A stretch of 64,000 nt of DNA from positions 62,001 to 126,000 of the forward strand of contig NZ_BAAADB010000014.1 of NCBI RefSeq assembly GCF_039522025.1. Direction: 5' to 3'. Under the pieces are notes generated by a model. The model saw nothing but the letters and a program-made list of their open reading frames with translations, did not search any database and was not told where the DNA came from. Each line of letters starts with the position of its first letter. Positions within the stretch are counted from its first letter, which is position 1. A program made the translations under genes and the position numbers. Origin of the DNA: Deinococcus depolymerans (GTDB lineage: Bacteria; Deinococcota; Deinococci; Deinococcales; Deinococcaceae). This document shows, piece after piece, positions 32,460 to 48,118 of this stretch.

Positions 32460-33203
32460 ATGAAGCCCGTCCCGCCCCCCGCTCCCGAAGTGCAGCCTGA
32501 CGTGCGGGAGTTCCCCACCTACCGCCTGCCGACCTTCCTGCCGCCGTTCCTGCTGGGCTGGGGGGCGGGCGTCGCGCTGACCTTCGCGGTGCGGGCCGTG
32601 GGCGGCGCGCTGCTGGGGGGACCCTGCGAGGGCCGCACGCTGCTGGCCCTGCTGATCCCGCTGCTGCTGGGACCCGGCGGGCTGGCCCTGACCGCCGCGA
32701 ACTGGCGGCGGCCGCGCCGCGCGGCGCTGGGCCTGGGCCTGGTCGTGGCCTCGCTGCTGCCGGCGCTGTACGTGGGCGCGCAGGACATCGGCCAGTTACG
32801 CCGCAGCGGGTGCGCCGGCGGGTACGTGGTCGTCTCCCGCCCGGCTGTGGACGGCCGCGCGGGCGGCAGCGTGAGCAGCGTGGCGCTGGAGGCCGGGTCG
32901 GCCGTGACGCTCAGCGCGCGCGTGGGCGGGTACACGCCGCAGACGCATCCGGGCGTGTTCACGGTGCAGGTCCAGAGCAGCGCGCCGGGCGTGACGGTCA
33001 CGCCGGGCCGCACCCGGGTCCGCGTGGGCGAGGCCTTCCCGGTGCGGGTCACGGTGTCGGCCGCGACGCCCGCGAACACGTACACCGTCGGCATCGGGGC
33101 GCGCACCGTCCGCGACGGGCAGACGGCCGAGGCGACCGGCACGCTGGAACTGAACGTGCGGCCCGCGCCGCGCCCGACCCGGACCCCCGCCGCGCGCCCC
33201 TGA
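32460..33203 (+). CDS. Hypothetical membrane protein
   Basis: This 247-residue protein has about three N-terminal membrane helices ([67 protein letters not shown]). An extracytoplasmic domain from about residue 115 follows. That domain has Ig-like beta strands ([54 protein letters not shown]), recalling bacterial Ig-like or NEW3-type modules. A CAGG cysteine sits at the boundary. No function can be assigned. TACTCT 7 nt before the ATG supports this start. Confidence 0.75.
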   Translation: MKPVPPPAPEVQPDVREFPTYRLPTFLPPFLLGWGAGVALTFAVRAVGGALLGGPCEGRTLLALLIPLLLGPGGLALTAANWRRPRRAALGLGLVVASLLPALYVGAQDIGQLRRSGCAGGYVVVSRPAVDGRAGGSVSSVALEAGSAVTLSARVGGYTPQTHPGVFTVQVQSSAPGVTVTPGRTRVRVGEAFPVRVTVSAATPANTYTVGIGARTVRDGQTAEATGTLELNVRPAPRPTRTPAARP

Positions 33204-33267
33204 TCCCGGCGCGGCGCCGCTCGGCGGGGGGTGGGGCGCGGCGGGCGGCGGATGGTACGCTCGTCCG

Positions 33268-33951
33268 GTGAACGTGACGGAACTTTCCAGCATTGCCCTT
33301 CAGACGTTCCTGACGATGCTGGTCGTGATGGACCCGGTGGGCCTGGCCCCCATCTTCATCGGGCTGGCCGGGAACCGCCCCAGTTTCGAGCGGCGGCGCG
33401 TGGCCCTCAAGGCGTGTCTGGTGGCGGGGGTGATCATCCTGCTGTTCGGGCTGTTCGGCCGGGCGCTGCTGGAGCACCTGGGCATCAGCCTCAGTTCCTT
33501 CCGCATCGCGGGCGGCATCCTGCTGTTCCTGATCGCGCTGGACATGGTGTTCGCGCGGCCCAGCGGCAGCAAGGAAACCGCCGAGGAGGAGCAGGAAGCG
33601 CACGAGCGTGAGGACATCAGCGTGTTCCCGCTGGCGATCCCGCTGATCGCGGGGCCCGGCACGCTGGCGAGCATCATGATCCTGGCGGCGGACGCGCACG
33701 GCTCGCCACTGCTGCTGACGGCCGTGTTCCTGGTGACGGCCGCCGTGCTGCTGCTGTGTTACCTGGCGCTGCGCCTGTCCGGGCAGATCGCGCGGGTGAT
33801 CGGCCTGACCGGCGTGCACGTGGTCACGCGCGTGCTGGGCGTGCTGCTGGGCGCGCTGGCCGTGCAGTACGTCGCGGACGGCACCCTGGAACTGATCCGC
33901 GGGGGCCTGAAGACCGGGTGGCTGCCCGGCACGCTGCCCTGGCTGACCTGA
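33268..33951 (+). CDS. MarC family integral membrane protein
   Basis: The 227-residue protein has six predicted membrane helices and the MarC/UPF0056 signature: [25 protein letters not shown] at the start, [21 protein letters not shown], then [21 protein letters not shown] charged loop ([18 protein letters not shown]) separates the two halves. The biochemical role of the family is unknown; the original link to antibiotic resistance is not generally upheld. It starts with GTG at 33268, 6 nt after TACGCT. Confidence 0.9.
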   Translation: MNVTELSSIALQTFLTMLVVMDPVGLAPIFIGLAGNRPSFERRRVALKACLVAGVIILLFGLFGRALLEHLGISLSSFRIAGGILLFLIALDMVFARPSGSKETAEEEQEAHEREDISVFPLAIPLIAGPGTLASIMILAADAHGSPLLLTAVFLVTAAVLLLCYLALRLSGQIARVIGLTGVHVVTRVLGVLLGALAVQYVADGTLELIRGGLKTGWLPGTLPWLT

Positions 33952-34055
33952 GCGGCCCGCGCCTCCCGCTAGGCCATTCGCCGCAGGGTGTGAGACGGAT
34001 CACTAAGCGTCCCAGCGCAACATTCACCTGACGGCCGCACCTTAGAATGCCGTGC

Positions 34056-34613
34056 ATGACCTCCAGAAAGGACGTGCAGGAAGACACCCGAATACCCCGT
34101 ATCGCGGCCGACCTGAACGCGCCGCGCGTGCTGGTGCTGAACGCGTCGTACGAGCCGCTGCACGTCACGAGTGCCAAGCGGGCCATCACGCTCGTGCAGT
34201 ACGGCGTGGCGGAGATTCTGGAGGACAGTGCGGACGTGGTCCGCTCGCCCAGCACGGTCATGTGCGTGCCCAGCGTGATCCGCCTGCGCCGCTACGTGCG
34301 CCGCCCGCGCGTGCATCCGGTGCCGTTCAACCGCCGCAACGTGCTGCGCCGCGACACCTTCACCTGCCAGTACTGCGGGTCGGCCGAGGAACTCACGCTG
34401 GATCACGTCATGCCGCGTTCGCGTGGCGGGCGGCACACCTGGGAGAACGTCACGACCGCCTGCCGCGCCTGCAACCAGCGCAAGGGCAACCGCACCCCCG
34501 AGGAGGCCGCCATGCCCCTGCGCACCCGCCCGCGCGCCCCGACCTTCGGGGTGTACGCCCACGGGCAGTTCGCGCACTGGCAGCCGCAGTGGAGCCGCTA
34601 CCTGGGCGGCTGA
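34056..34613 (+). CDS. HNH endonuclease-domain protein
   Basis: The 185-residue protein ends in an HNH nuclease domain: FTCQYCGSAEELTLDHVMPRSRGGRHTWENVTTACRACNQRKGNRTPEEA, with CxxC pairs for structural zinc and the H..N..H catalytic residues. The N-terminal 80 residues (VLVLNASYEPLHVTSAKRAITLVQYGVAEIL) are the usual domain of the common bacterial stand-alone HNH proteins that sit outside restriction systems. Its role is unknown. The start at 34056 is set by TAGAAT 7 nt upstream; a Met three codons earlier would lie inside that promoter. Confidence 0.9.
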   Translation: MTSRKDVQEDTRIPRIAADLNAPRVLVLNASYEPLHVTSAKRAITLVQYGVAEILEDSADVVRSPSTVMCVPSVIRLRRYVRRPRVHPVPFNRRNVLRRDTFTCQYCGSAEELTLDHVMPRSRGGRHTWENVTTACRACNQRKGNRTPEEAAMPLRTRPRAPTFGVYAHGQFAHWQPQWSRYLGG

Positions 34614-34643
34614 CGCCGGCCCCTCTGGCCGCTAGACTGCCGT

Positions 34644-35195
34644 ATGAACCGTGATCAGGCGTACGCGTTGATGCAGCAGCACACTCCGTCCGGGTCGCTG
34701 CGGCGGCACATGCTGAACGTGGAGGCGGCCATGCGGGCCTACGCCCGTCACTGGGGCGAGGACGAGGAACTGTACGCGGTGGCGGGCCTGCTGCATGACT
34801 TCGATTACGAGCTGCACCCGGAGGAGCACCCGACCTGGGGCGTGGCGTTCCTGCGCGAGCACACGGACACGCCGCCCGCCGTGCTGGACGCGATCATGGG
34901 GCACGCGGCGTACACCGGGACGCCGCGCGAGTCCCGGCTCTCGAAGACGCTGTTCGCGGTGGATGAACTGACCGGGCTGGTGCAGGCGGCCGCGCTCGTC
35001 CGCCCGGACCGGGACGTGCGGCAGGTGGAACTGAGCAGCCTGAAGAAGCGCTTCAAGAACCGCGCTTTTGCGGCGGGCGTCAACCGCGACGAGGTCGAGC
35101 AGGGTGCCCGCGAGCTGGGCGTGCCGCTGGACGAGCACATGGAGCGGGTGCTGCGGGCGCTGCAGGAGGCCGCGCCCGCACCCGAACTGGCCTGA
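34644..35195 (+). CDS. HD-domain phosphohydrolase
   Basis: The 183-residue protein carries the HD metal motifs: LRRHMLNVEAAMRAYARHWG with the first His, and AGLLHDFDYELHPEEHP with the HD pair. Family members are metal-dependent phosphohydrolases acting on nucleotides; the best-matching group is the short 'HDIG-like' proteins without a known substrate. TAGACT 5 nt before the ATG at 34644 suggests leaderless transcription. Confidence 0.9.
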   Translation: MNRDQAYALMQQHTPSGSLRRHMLNVEAAMRAYARHWGEDEELYAVAGLLHDFDYELHPEEHPTWGVAFLREHTDTPPAVLDAIMGHAAYTGTPRESRLSKTLFAVDELTGLVQAAALVRPDRDVRQVELSSLKKRFKNRAFAAGVNRDEVEQGARELGVPLDEHMERVLRALQEAAPAPELA

Positions 35196-35251
35196 CCCGG
35201 CCCCCGGTAGACCCGGCCACAAACCCGCCACCCGCGCGGAGCGGGGGCGCC

Positions 35252-35704
35252 CTAGGGCAGGCGCGGCGGGAAGCGCACGAAGGTCAGCCAGAACGCCTCG
35301 AAGGCCCGCATGGCACCCAGGAAGTTCTCGAAGCCCACGGGTTTGACCACGTACCCGCTGGCGTGCCGCTCGTAGGAGGCGCGCACGTCGTCGTCCGCCT
35401 GGCTGGTGGTGAGCATCACGACCGGGATGCTGCGCAGGTCCGGGTCGGCCTTGAGTTCCTCCAGCACTTCCAGTCCGGTCTTGCGGGGCATGTTGATGTC
35501 CATCAGGATCACGTCCGGGCGGGGCGCGCCGCTGTGCTCGCCCTCGCCCCTCAGGAAGCGCATGGCCTCCACGCCGTCACGGGCGACATGCAGTCGGTTG
35601 GGCACGCGGGCGTCCTCGAAGGCTTCGAGGGTCAGCAGGACGTCCGGCTCGTTGTCCTCGACCAGCAGAATTTCAATGGGTTCAGGGATGGAAGTTGGGG
35701 TCAT
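35252..35704 (-). CDS. Single-domain response regulator (Rcp1-type)
   Basis: The 150-residue protein is a receiver domain only: acidic pocket LLVEDNEPDVLL, phosphorylation site D69 in DVILMDINMPRKTGLEVL, Thr in VVMLTTSQ and Lys in YVVKPVGFENF. The final 20 residues (AFEAFWLTFVRFPPRL) match the tail of Rcp1-type regulators that pair with phytochrome-like kinases. It overlaps the upstream kinase stop by 4 nt, so it is probably phosphorylated by that kinase. It has no output domain, so it acts through protein contact or as a phosphate sink. Confidence 0.94.
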   Translation of the reverse strand: MTPTSIPEPIEILLVEDNEPDVLLTLEAFEDARVPNRLHVARDGVEAMRFLRGEGEHSGAPRPDVILMDINMPRKTGLEVLEELKADPDLRSIPVVMLTTSQADDDVRASYERHASGYVVKPVGFENFLGAMRAFEAFWLTFVRFPPRLP

Positions 35705-37968
35705 TGTGGGGTGGGTGCCACGGGCAGCGTCAGGTGGAAGGTGCTGCCCTGGGCCGGGGCAGAGTCAAGCCAGATGCGACCGCCGTGGAACTCAACGATT
35801 TTACGGCAGATGGCGAGGCCCATACCGTTACCGGCGTACTGTTCGCGCCGGTGCAGCCGCTGGAAGATGTCGAACACCCGCGCGTGGTACTCGGGCGCGA
35901 TGCCGATCCCGTTGTCCTGCACGCTGACCTGAACGAACGCGCCCACGCGGCGCGAGGTGACACGCACCCGCGCGTCCCGGCCCGGCGCGCGGAACTTCAG
36001 GCCGTTGCTGATCAGGTTGGTGAGCAGCTGGATCAGCAGGGACGGCTGGCCCAGCACGTGGTCCGGGGTGTGCCATTCCAGGGTGCCGTGATCCTGGTCC
36101 AGCGTGCCGCGCACGTTCTGCTCGGCGGCGCGCAGCAGGTCGTCCAGCGGGACGCTTTCCAGCGGCGTGTCCTGCCGGCCCACCCGCGCGAAGCCCAGCA
36201 GGTCCTGGATCAGGCTGCGCATGCGCAGCACGGCGTCTTGCATGTAGTGCAGGTACTGGTCGGCGCGCGGGTCAAGCTGCCCCTGGTAACGGCGGGTGAG
36301 CAGTTCGGTGTAACTGCCGATGGTCCGCAGGGGTTCTTGCAGGTCGTGGCTGGCGACGTACGCGAACTGCTCGAGGTCCTGGTTGCTGCGTTCGAGGTTC
36401 TCGATCAGTTCCCGCAGCCGCGCCTGGGCCCGCTCGCGTTCCGTGATGTCCTGCACCATGACGACCGCGCCGCTCACCTGTCCGGCCTCGTCGTGGGTGG
36501 GCGTGACCACGTACGCGACCGGCACGGCGTGCCCCTGGGCGTGCCACATGACGTCCTGCTCCACGCGGCGGGTCTGGCCGTCCCGGATGGTCTGGTGGAT
36601 GGGGCAATCGCGCAGCGCGTACTCGCGGCCGTCGGCGTGGTGGTGGTGCACCAGCTCGTGCTGGCTGTGCCCGATCATGCGTTCCACGCTGTAGCCCAGC
36701 AGGCGCGCCGCGGCCGGATTGGCGAAGGTGGTCACGCCGCGCAGGTCCAGCCCGAAGATGCCTTCCCCGGCGGCGGTCAGCAGCAGGGTGCTGAAGCGCG
36801 TCAGGTCCGCCAGGGCCAGGGTGCGTTCCTGCACGCGCCGCTCGAGGTCGGCGTTCAGGTCGATCAGCGCCTGCTGCGCCTCACGCACGGCGCTCATGTC
36901 GGTGTGCGTGCCGACCCACTCGCGGATCTGGCCGTCCCCGTCGCGGACCGGCACGGCGCGGGCCTGCATGGGCACGTACTGGCCGTCGGCGCGGCGCAGG
37001 CGGTGCTCGCTCAGGTACGGTTGCGCGGTCTGCACGGCCTGTCGCCAGTCGTTCACGGTGCCGGCCCGGTCCTCCGGGTGAATGGCCGCGAACCAGCCGT
37101 CCCCGCCGTACTCCGGGGGTGCCTGCCCCGTGAAGGCCTCCCAGCCGGGCTGCGGGGGCAAGAAGTTACCGTCGGGCCGGGCGTCCCAGACGATCTGCGA
37201 GGTCGCCTCGACCAGCGAGCGGAAACGCTGCTCGCTTCGCTGCATCTCGCGCTGCAACGTGTGGCGCTCCGTGACGTCCGCGAACACGGTCGTGACCTGT
37301 TTGGGTTCGTCCGTGCCGGCCACCAGCCGCGGGATGGCCGTCACCTGAAGCCACCGCCACGTCTCGCTGGGCGGGTGGAAGATGCCCATCGGGACGTCCC
37401 GGACGACCTTCCCGGTCTGCAGGGCCACGCGCGAGGGGTGGGTGTCGCCCGGAAAGGGACGGCCGTCCGGGTGAATGGCCTGCCAGCGCGGGTCGAGCGA
37501 GTCCCGCCCGGTCAGCTGCTCGGCACTCAGGCCGAGGATGTCCGGGGCGGCGCTGTTGACCAGCAGGATGCGGCTGTCCGGGGCCTGCACGGTCAGGCCC
37601 AGGTGCAGCCCGTCCATGAGTTCCAGCGCGACCTCCAGCGGATCGCGGGCGACGTGCAGGTGCAGCAGCACCCCGCCGCCCGACGGGGCGACCGTCACCA
37701 GGCCCGGCGCCGCGGTGTCCACGACCTTCACCGTGACCCGCGTGGTCTGTCCCGCGCGGGCGACGGCGACCGCCTCCCGCAGTTGCAGGGCGCTCTCCTC
37801 GCTGAACAGCGCGCTCCAGTCACGTCCGGCGTTCAGGTTGGCCAGGCGGGCCGCAGCGGCGGCGTTCAGTATCCACTGCCCGGCCGGGTCCAGCCACGCG
37901 ACCGGGTCGGGCAGTGCCGCCAGCAGCGCACCGGCGTCCTGGCCGGCAGCCGTGGGAAATTCGTTCAC
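35701..37968 (-). CDS. Multi-PAS sensor histidine kinase
   Basis: The 755-residue protein has four PAS-like modules in order: about 10-115, 115-225 (LELMDGLHLGLTVQAPDSRILLVN), 245-360 (FRSLVEATSQIVWDARPDGN) and 395-510 (LLTAAGEGIFGLDLRGVTTFANPAAARLLGYS). The kinase core follows: H-box FAYVASHDLQEPLRTIGSY, N-box LLTNLISNGLKFRAPG, DNGIGIAPE and GMGLAICRKIVEFHGGRIWLDS. There is no membrane segment, so it senses a cytoplasmic signal. GTG start at 37968. It sits 8 bp after the OmpR-type regulator and overlaps the single-domain regulator. Confidence 0.94.
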   Translation of the reverse strand: MNEFPTAAGQDAGALLAALPDPVAWLDPAGQWILNAAAAARLANLNAGRDWSALFSEESALQLREAVAVARAGQTTRVTVKVVDTAAPGLVTVAPSGGGVLLHLHVARDPLEVALELMDGLHLGLTVQAPDSRILLVNSAAPDILGLSAEQLTGRDSLDPRWQAIHPDGRPFPGDTHPSRVALQTGKVVRDVPMGIFHPPSETWRWLQVTAIPRLVAGTDEPKQVTTVFADVTERHTLQREMQRSEQRFRSLVEATSQIVWDARPDGNFLPPQPGWEAFTGQAPPEYGGDGWFAAIHPEDRAGTVNDWRQAVQTAQPYLSEHRLRRADGQYVPMQARAVPVRDGDGQIREWVGTHTDMSAVREAQQALIDLNADLERRVQERTLALADLTRFSTLLLTAAGEGIFGLDLRGVTTFANPAAARLLGYSVERMIGHSQHELVHHHHADGREYALRDCPIHQTIRDGQTRRVEQDVMWHAQGHAVPVAYVVTPTHDEAGQVSGAVVMVQDITERERAQARLRELIENLERSNQDLEQFAYVASHDLQEPLRTIGSYTELLTRRYQGQLDPRADQYLHYMQDAVLRMRSLIQDLLGFARVGRQDTPLESVPLDDLLRAAEQNVRGTLDQDHGTLEWHTPDHVLGQPSLLIQLLTNLISNGLKFRAPGRDARVRVTSRRVGAFVQVSVQDNGIGIAPEYHARVFDIFQRLHRREQYAGNGMGLAICRKIVEFHGGRIWLDSAPAQGSTFHLTLPVAPTPQ

Positions 37969-37976
37969 GCGGGCGA

Positions 37977-38642
<666 letters not shown>

Positions 38643-38882
38643 GCACAGGATGATACCCCTTCATGAAGACCGGCCGTCCTGAGCCTCCCTTCACGCTGCC
38701 GCCCCACCCTGGCCCGGCGGGGGCCGCGGAGGCGGTGTGATACGTTGAACCTACCGCGCTCTGCCCCTGCCCCGCTGAGGGACCGAGCGACACAACCGCA
38801 TGACCCGCACTCAGGCCGCATTCCAGGCCCCGCCGTCTCACACAACCCGCCCGCGCCACCGCGACAGGCACCCGGAGTTCCC

Positions 38883-40556
<1,674 letters not shown>

Positions 40557-40574
40557 ACGCCCACCTTCTCCGGC

Positions 40575-40598
40575 GGCCCCTGTCAGTCGGCGGGGGCC
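40575..40598 (+). terminator. Weak hairpin after RNase J
   Basis: GGCCCC (40575-40580) can pair with GGGGCC (40593-40598), 18 bp after the rnj stop. The stem is short and has no T-run, so termination is uncertain. Confidence 0.4.
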
Positions 40599-40629
40599 AC
40601 GTCGTTTGCCCCGAGCCGCTGACGCCTGA

Positions 40630-40785
40630 TACGGACTCCGATTGAATGGGCTGCAAAAACCATTCAATCCGAGCGGATGCGACTCGCAGAGCTGCCCCGC
40701 AGAGTGGGAGCTGGGCGCCCCTCCGGACGTGGAGTTGGCAACCCGGTGCTGTTCCGGGTTGTGAACGGAACAGACGGAATCCGTA
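40630..40785. repeat. Family A MITE-like element, copy A3
   Basis: This 156-bp copy runs from TACGGACTCCGATTG to CAGACGGAATCCGTA, flanked by TGA (40627-40629) and TGG (40786-40788), so one side of the duplication has a mismatch. The internal stem is CAACCCGG (40739-40746) / CCGGGTTG (40754-40761), in which A1's A-T pairs have changed together. It lies 70 bp past the rnj stop, in intergenic sequence. Confidence 0.87.
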
Positions 40786-40788
40786 TGG

Positions 40789-40811
40789 TACGGACTCCGT
40801 CTGTTTCGCCC
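40789..40811. repeat. Truncated family A end after A3
   Basis: TACGGACTCCGTCTGTTTCGCCC is the GTTTCGCC-type end of family A. It follows A3 directly with the shared TGG between them and then breaks off. It looks like a tandem copy that lost most of its length. Confidence 0.7.
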
Positions 40812-40848
40812 CTCACCCGCCCACGCACCGGGTTGAGGCCCCGCGGGA

Positions 40849-40913
40849 CTGCAGGTCAATCCGGTGGTCCCGGCCGGGCTGACCTGCAGCGCCGTCCCAG
40901 CCAGCCTGGCTGG
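40849..40913. repeat. Two dyads in the clpP upstream region
   Basis: CTGCAGGTCA (40849-40858) and TGACCTGCAG (40880-40889) form a 10-bp perfect inverted repeat with a 21-bp spacer. A second, tight dyad CCAGCCAG (40897-40904) / CTGGCTGG (40906-40913) follows. They lie 100-165 bp upstream of clpP, so they could be an upstream operator or part of an unrecognised transcript. The rest of 40812-41014 shows no gene. Confidence 0.6.
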
Positions 40914-41014
40914 TGAGACGGCTCGCCCGCGCCGCCCTGCGGACGGGGGCATCTTCCGCGTGAAGTCAGGTTTGGCCTACGTTCGCATTCCTGCGCCGTG
41001 CGATAATCGCGTTC

Positions 41015-41616
<602 letters not shown>

Positions 41617-41620
<4 letters not shown>

Positions 41621-42825
41621 CGAAGAATGGTGGGGACCGCTGCTCGTTCTGCGGGCGGCAACACCCTCAGATCGCGCAGCTGATCGAGGCTCCGGGCCGC
41701 GCGGCGTTCATCTGCAACGAGTGCACCGAGCGGGCGCACGAGCTGGTCAAGCAGAACAGGAAGGCGGGCGCGGAGTTCAGCCTGGAGGAACTGCCGACCC
41801 CCCGCGAGATCAAGGCGTACCTCGACGAGTTCGTGATCGGGCAGGACGAGGCGAAGAAGGCGCTGGCCGTGGCGGTCGTCAGCCACTACCAGCGGCTGGC
41901 GCACCCGGACGTGAACCTGCAGAAGAGCAACATCCTGCTGATCGGGCCGACCGGGACCGGCAAGACCCTGCTGGCCGCCAGTCTCGCCGAGATGCTGGAG
42001 GTGCCGTTCGCGATTGCCGACGCCACCACCCTGACCGAGGCCGGGTACGTGGGTGACGACGTGGAGAACGTGATCGTGCGCCTGCTGCAGGCCGCCGAGT
42101 ACGACGTGGCGGCCGCCGAGCGCGGGATCATCTACATCGACGAGATCGACAAGATCGCCCGCAAGTCCGAGGGCACCAGCATCACCCGTGACGTGTCCGG
42201 TGAGGGCGTGCAGCAGGCGCTGCTGAAGATCATCGAGGGCACGGTCGCGCAGGTGCCGCCGCAGGGTGGCCGCAAGCACCCGCAGCAGGAGCTCGTGCAG
42301 GTGAACACGAAGAACATCCTGTTCATCGTGGGCGGCGCGTTCGACGGGATCGCGGACATCGGCCGCAGCCGCACGAACGTGCGCGCGGTGGGGTTCGGGG
42401 CCGAGCACAAGGGTGACGAGAAGGAGGAGCTGCGTTTCCTGCCGGAGGACCTCGTGAAGTTCGGTCTGATCCCGGAGTTCGTGGGTCGCCTGCCGCTGGT
42501 GGTGCAGCTTCAGGATCTGGACGAGGAGGCGCTGGTGCGGATCCTGACCGAGCCGCAGGGCGCGATCGTGTCGCAGTACCAGGCGCTGTTCGGGTTCCAG
42601 GACGTGGACCTGTCGTTCACGGAGGAGGCGCTGCGTGAGGTGGCCCGCCGCGCCCGTGAGCGCAAGACCGGGGCGCGTGGGCTGCGGGCGGTGCTGGAGA
42701 AGGCCATGACGGACCTGCTGTTCGAGTTGCCGGTGGAGGGCCTGAAGGAGCTGCGCTTCGACGCGGAACACATCGACGCCCCGATGGGCCTGCTTGAGTC
42801 TAAGGGACTCAAGAAGTCTGCCTAA
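41617..42825 (+). CDS. clpX: ClpX, ClpP-associated AAA+ unfoldase
   Basis: ClpX recognises and unfolds substrates for ClpP. The N-terminal zinc-binding domain has C9, C12, C33 and C36 (CSFCGRQ...FICNECTE). The AAA+ module has [35 protein letters not shown] and [16 protein letters not shown]. The C-terminal small domain contains [19 protein letters not shown]. Length 402 aa is normal. It starts with GTG overlapping the clpP stop, which ensures coupled translation. Confidence 0.97.
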
Positions 42826-42882
42826 ACGCAACAGACATTACAGCGAGCCCCTGCCCGGGTCCCTACACTTCTGGGACACCGT

Positions 42883-42919
42883 GCGGGGGTGTCCGCTTTC
42901 ACGACCCCCGCGTTACACT
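42883..42919 (+). promoter_or_regulatory. Hairpin and -10 box between clpX and lon
   Basis: GCGGGGG (42883-42889) and CCCCCGC (42905-42911) form a 7-bp dyad. TACACT at 42914-42919 follows at once and could be the lon -10 box, about 45 bp before the lon ATG. The hairpin could end clpPX transcription or be an operator for lon. Confidence 0.45.
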
Positions 42920-42963
42920 CAAGTATTCCCGCGCCCACCCCGGCGCGGCCGCAAGGAGCAAGC

Positions 42964-45396
<2,433 letters not shown>

Positions 45397-45404
45397 CCCG
45401 TCCC

Positions 45405-45450
45405 GGCAAGGAGCGTTCCCGCAGTCACGGCTGCGGGAACGCTCCTTGCC
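45405..45450. terminator. Strong hairpin terminator after lon
   Basis: A perfect 20-bp stem (45405-45424 with 45431-45450; arms begin GGCAAGGAGC and end GCTCCTTGCC) encloses a 6-nt loop, 8 bp after the lon stop. There is no T-run, so it may stabilise the 3' end as much as terminate. It could serve both convergent genes. Confidence 0.85.
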
Positions 45451-45477
45451 GGTTGACGGACTGGCGGCGGGTTGTCA

Positions 45478-45527
45478 TACGGACTCCGATTGAATGGGCT
45501 GCAAAGACCATTCAACCGGAGTCCGTA
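45478..45527. repeat. Family A deletion derivative, copy A4 (50 bp)
   Basis: Only the terminal hairpin remains: TACGGACTCCGATTGAATGG, a loop, then CCATTCAACCGGAGTCCGTA. TCA flanks both sides (45475-45477 and 45528-45530); the right-hand TCA is the complement of the M42 peptidase stop codon. It shows that ends plus target duplication persist after loss of the interior. Confidence 0.85.
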
Positions 45528-46558
<1,031 letters not shown>

Positions 46559-46562
<4 letters not shown>

Positions 46563-46972
46563 GCCGGCACCTCCAGTTCCGCCACCCGGAATCCCTCGGT
46601 GTGCGCGGAGGCCAGGGTCGCCGTGAGTTCCGGCGTGCCCGGCAGCGCCAGCAGGTGCAGGGTCTGCACGGCCCGCCCGTGCAGCTGGGCAGCCAGTTCC
46701 GAGCCCTCGAAGGCGTCCGGGCGGGCGGCGCGGACCAGCACGTCGCCCTGCTCGGCCCGGAAGTCCGGGTGCAGCGTCCAGGCCTTGGAGAAGGTCTGCC
46801 AGTCCGCGCCGCGCGGCGCGTCCCACTGCACGAACGCCACCAGCCACCCGGCCGCGCGGGCCTCGTCCACGTGGTGCGCCCAGTCGCGTGCCAGCGCCCG
46901 CTCGTCGCGGCGGTCCTCCAGGTCGTGACGCTGCGCGTTCAGCAGCAGCAGGGCGTTCGGGGTGAGGATCAT
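46559..46972 (-). CDS. Isochorismatase-like protein lacking catalytic residues
   Basis: The 137-residue protein follows the isochorismatase/cysteine-hydrolase fold in order: ALLLLNAQRHDLEDRRD, GWLVAFVQWDAP, LHPDFRAEQGDVLVRAARPDAFEGSELAAQL, then LHLLALPGTPELTATLASAHTEGFRVAELEVP. In active enzymes these positions hold D, K and C; here they read N (LNAQ), R (LVRAA) and no Cys (LPGTPEL). It is probably a non-catalytic, binding-only member. The start at 46972 is backed by TATTCT 7 nt upstream. It is translationally coupled to the M42 peptidase. Confidence 0.75.
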
Positions 46973-47063
46973 GCCGCCCAGAATAAGGCAGCGGTCCCGC
47001 CCCACGCCGCAATCCTCAGGACCGCTCAAGCCTGCTGCGGCCGATGACCGGGGGTGCGGGCCT

Positions 47064-47996
47064 TCAGGGGCGCAGGACGAGCTTGCCGACCGTGCGGCCG
47101 GTCTGCTGGGCGCGGTGAGCGTCGGCCACCTGTGCCAGCGGGAACACCCGGCTGACGTGCGAGCGCAGTTGCCCGGCCGCGACCAGCCGCACCAGTTCGT
47201 TCAGGTGCGCGCGCGACGGGTACACCAGAATCCGGGTGGCGTGCACGCCCCGCTCCTGCGCCAGTGCCTCGGACGGCGCGGCCGTGATGGACACCAGCCA
47301 GCCGCCGGGACGGATCACGGCAAACGAGCGGTCCGTGGTGTCGCCGCCCACCGTGTCGAACACGGCGTCCACGTCCTGCACCTGCTCCTCGAAGGGCCGC
47401 GCGTGGTAATCCACGACCTCGTCGGCCCCCAGGCCGCGCACGAAGTCCACGTTCCCGGCCGAGGCGGTGGCGATCACGTGTGCGCCGCGCGCACGGGCCA
47501 GCTGCACCGCGTAGTGCCCGACACCCCCGGCCCCGGCGTGGATCAGGACGCGCTGACCGGCGCGCAGGTCCATCTTCTCCAGCGCCTGATGCGCGGTCAG
47601 GGCTGCCAGGGTCATGGCGGCGGCGTCCTCGTGACTCAGCGCGGCGGGTTTCAGGGTGATGTCGGCCGTGCGGGCCAGGACGTACCCGGCGTAGGCGCCG
47701 GGCAGCTGCGGGAAGGCCAGCATGCCGAACACCTCGTCACCCGCCGCGAATTCCATCACGTACGGCCCGACTGCCTCGATCACGCCGGACACGTCCCAGC
47801 CCAGCACGACCGGGAATTCCCTGAGGGGTCCCCCGGCGCGCCACTTGGTGTCCACGGGGTTGATGCTGATCGCCTGCACGCGCACGAGCACCTCACCCAG
47901 GCCGGGCGTGGGAACGGGGCGGGTGGCGGGTTGAAGGACTTCGGGGCCGCCGGGCTGCTGGATTTCCATGACGGTCATGGTCTCGGGAATGGGCAT
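47064..47996 (-). CDS. Quinone oxidoreductase-like zinc-independent MDR enzyme
   Basis: The 310-residue protein belongs to the medium-chain dehydrogenase/reductase group: N-terminal GroES-like domain (VLVRVQAISINPVDTKWRAG...VLGWDVSGVIEAVG) and NADPH Rossmann domain with VLIHAGAGGVGHYAVQLARARGAHVIATAS. Zinc-ligand cysteines are absent, as in quinone reductases. It probably reduces quinones or other electrophiles with NADPH. The start at 47996 has CAGGAG 6 nt upstream. It is divergent from an HxlR-type regulator, the usual arrangement for quinone-inducible reductases. Confidence 0.92.
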   Translation of the reverse strand: MPIPETMTVMEIQQPGGPEVLQPATRPVPTPGLGEVLVRVQAISINPVDTKWRAGGPLREFPVVLGWDVSGVIEAVGPYVMEFAAGDEVFGMLAFPQLPGAYAGYVLARTADITLKPAALSHEDAAAMTLAALTAHQALEKMDLRAGQRVLIHAGAGGVGHYAVQLARARGAHVIATASAGNVDFVRGLGADEVVDYHARPFEEQVQDVDAVFDTVGGDTTDRSFAVIRPGGWLVSITAAPSEALAQERGVHATRILVYPSRAHLNELVRLVAAGQLRSHVSRVFPLAQVADAHRAQQTGRTVGKLVLRP

Positions 47997-48118
47997 GGGG
48001 ACTCCTGCGGCGGGTCCGCCCGGAGGCGCCCGCCGTTCTGAACGGGAAAGAGGGGAGGCAGGCGGGCGGTTTCCCCCTGCGGCGCCCTCAGTCTGCCAGG
48101 GTACCCACGTCTTGCCAA

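Noticed and set aside
40630..40916. Short frames inside family A repeats (for example near 6365, 40646, 63397)
   Set aside because: The frames are not kept between copies and are broken in several of them; the repeat is non-coding.
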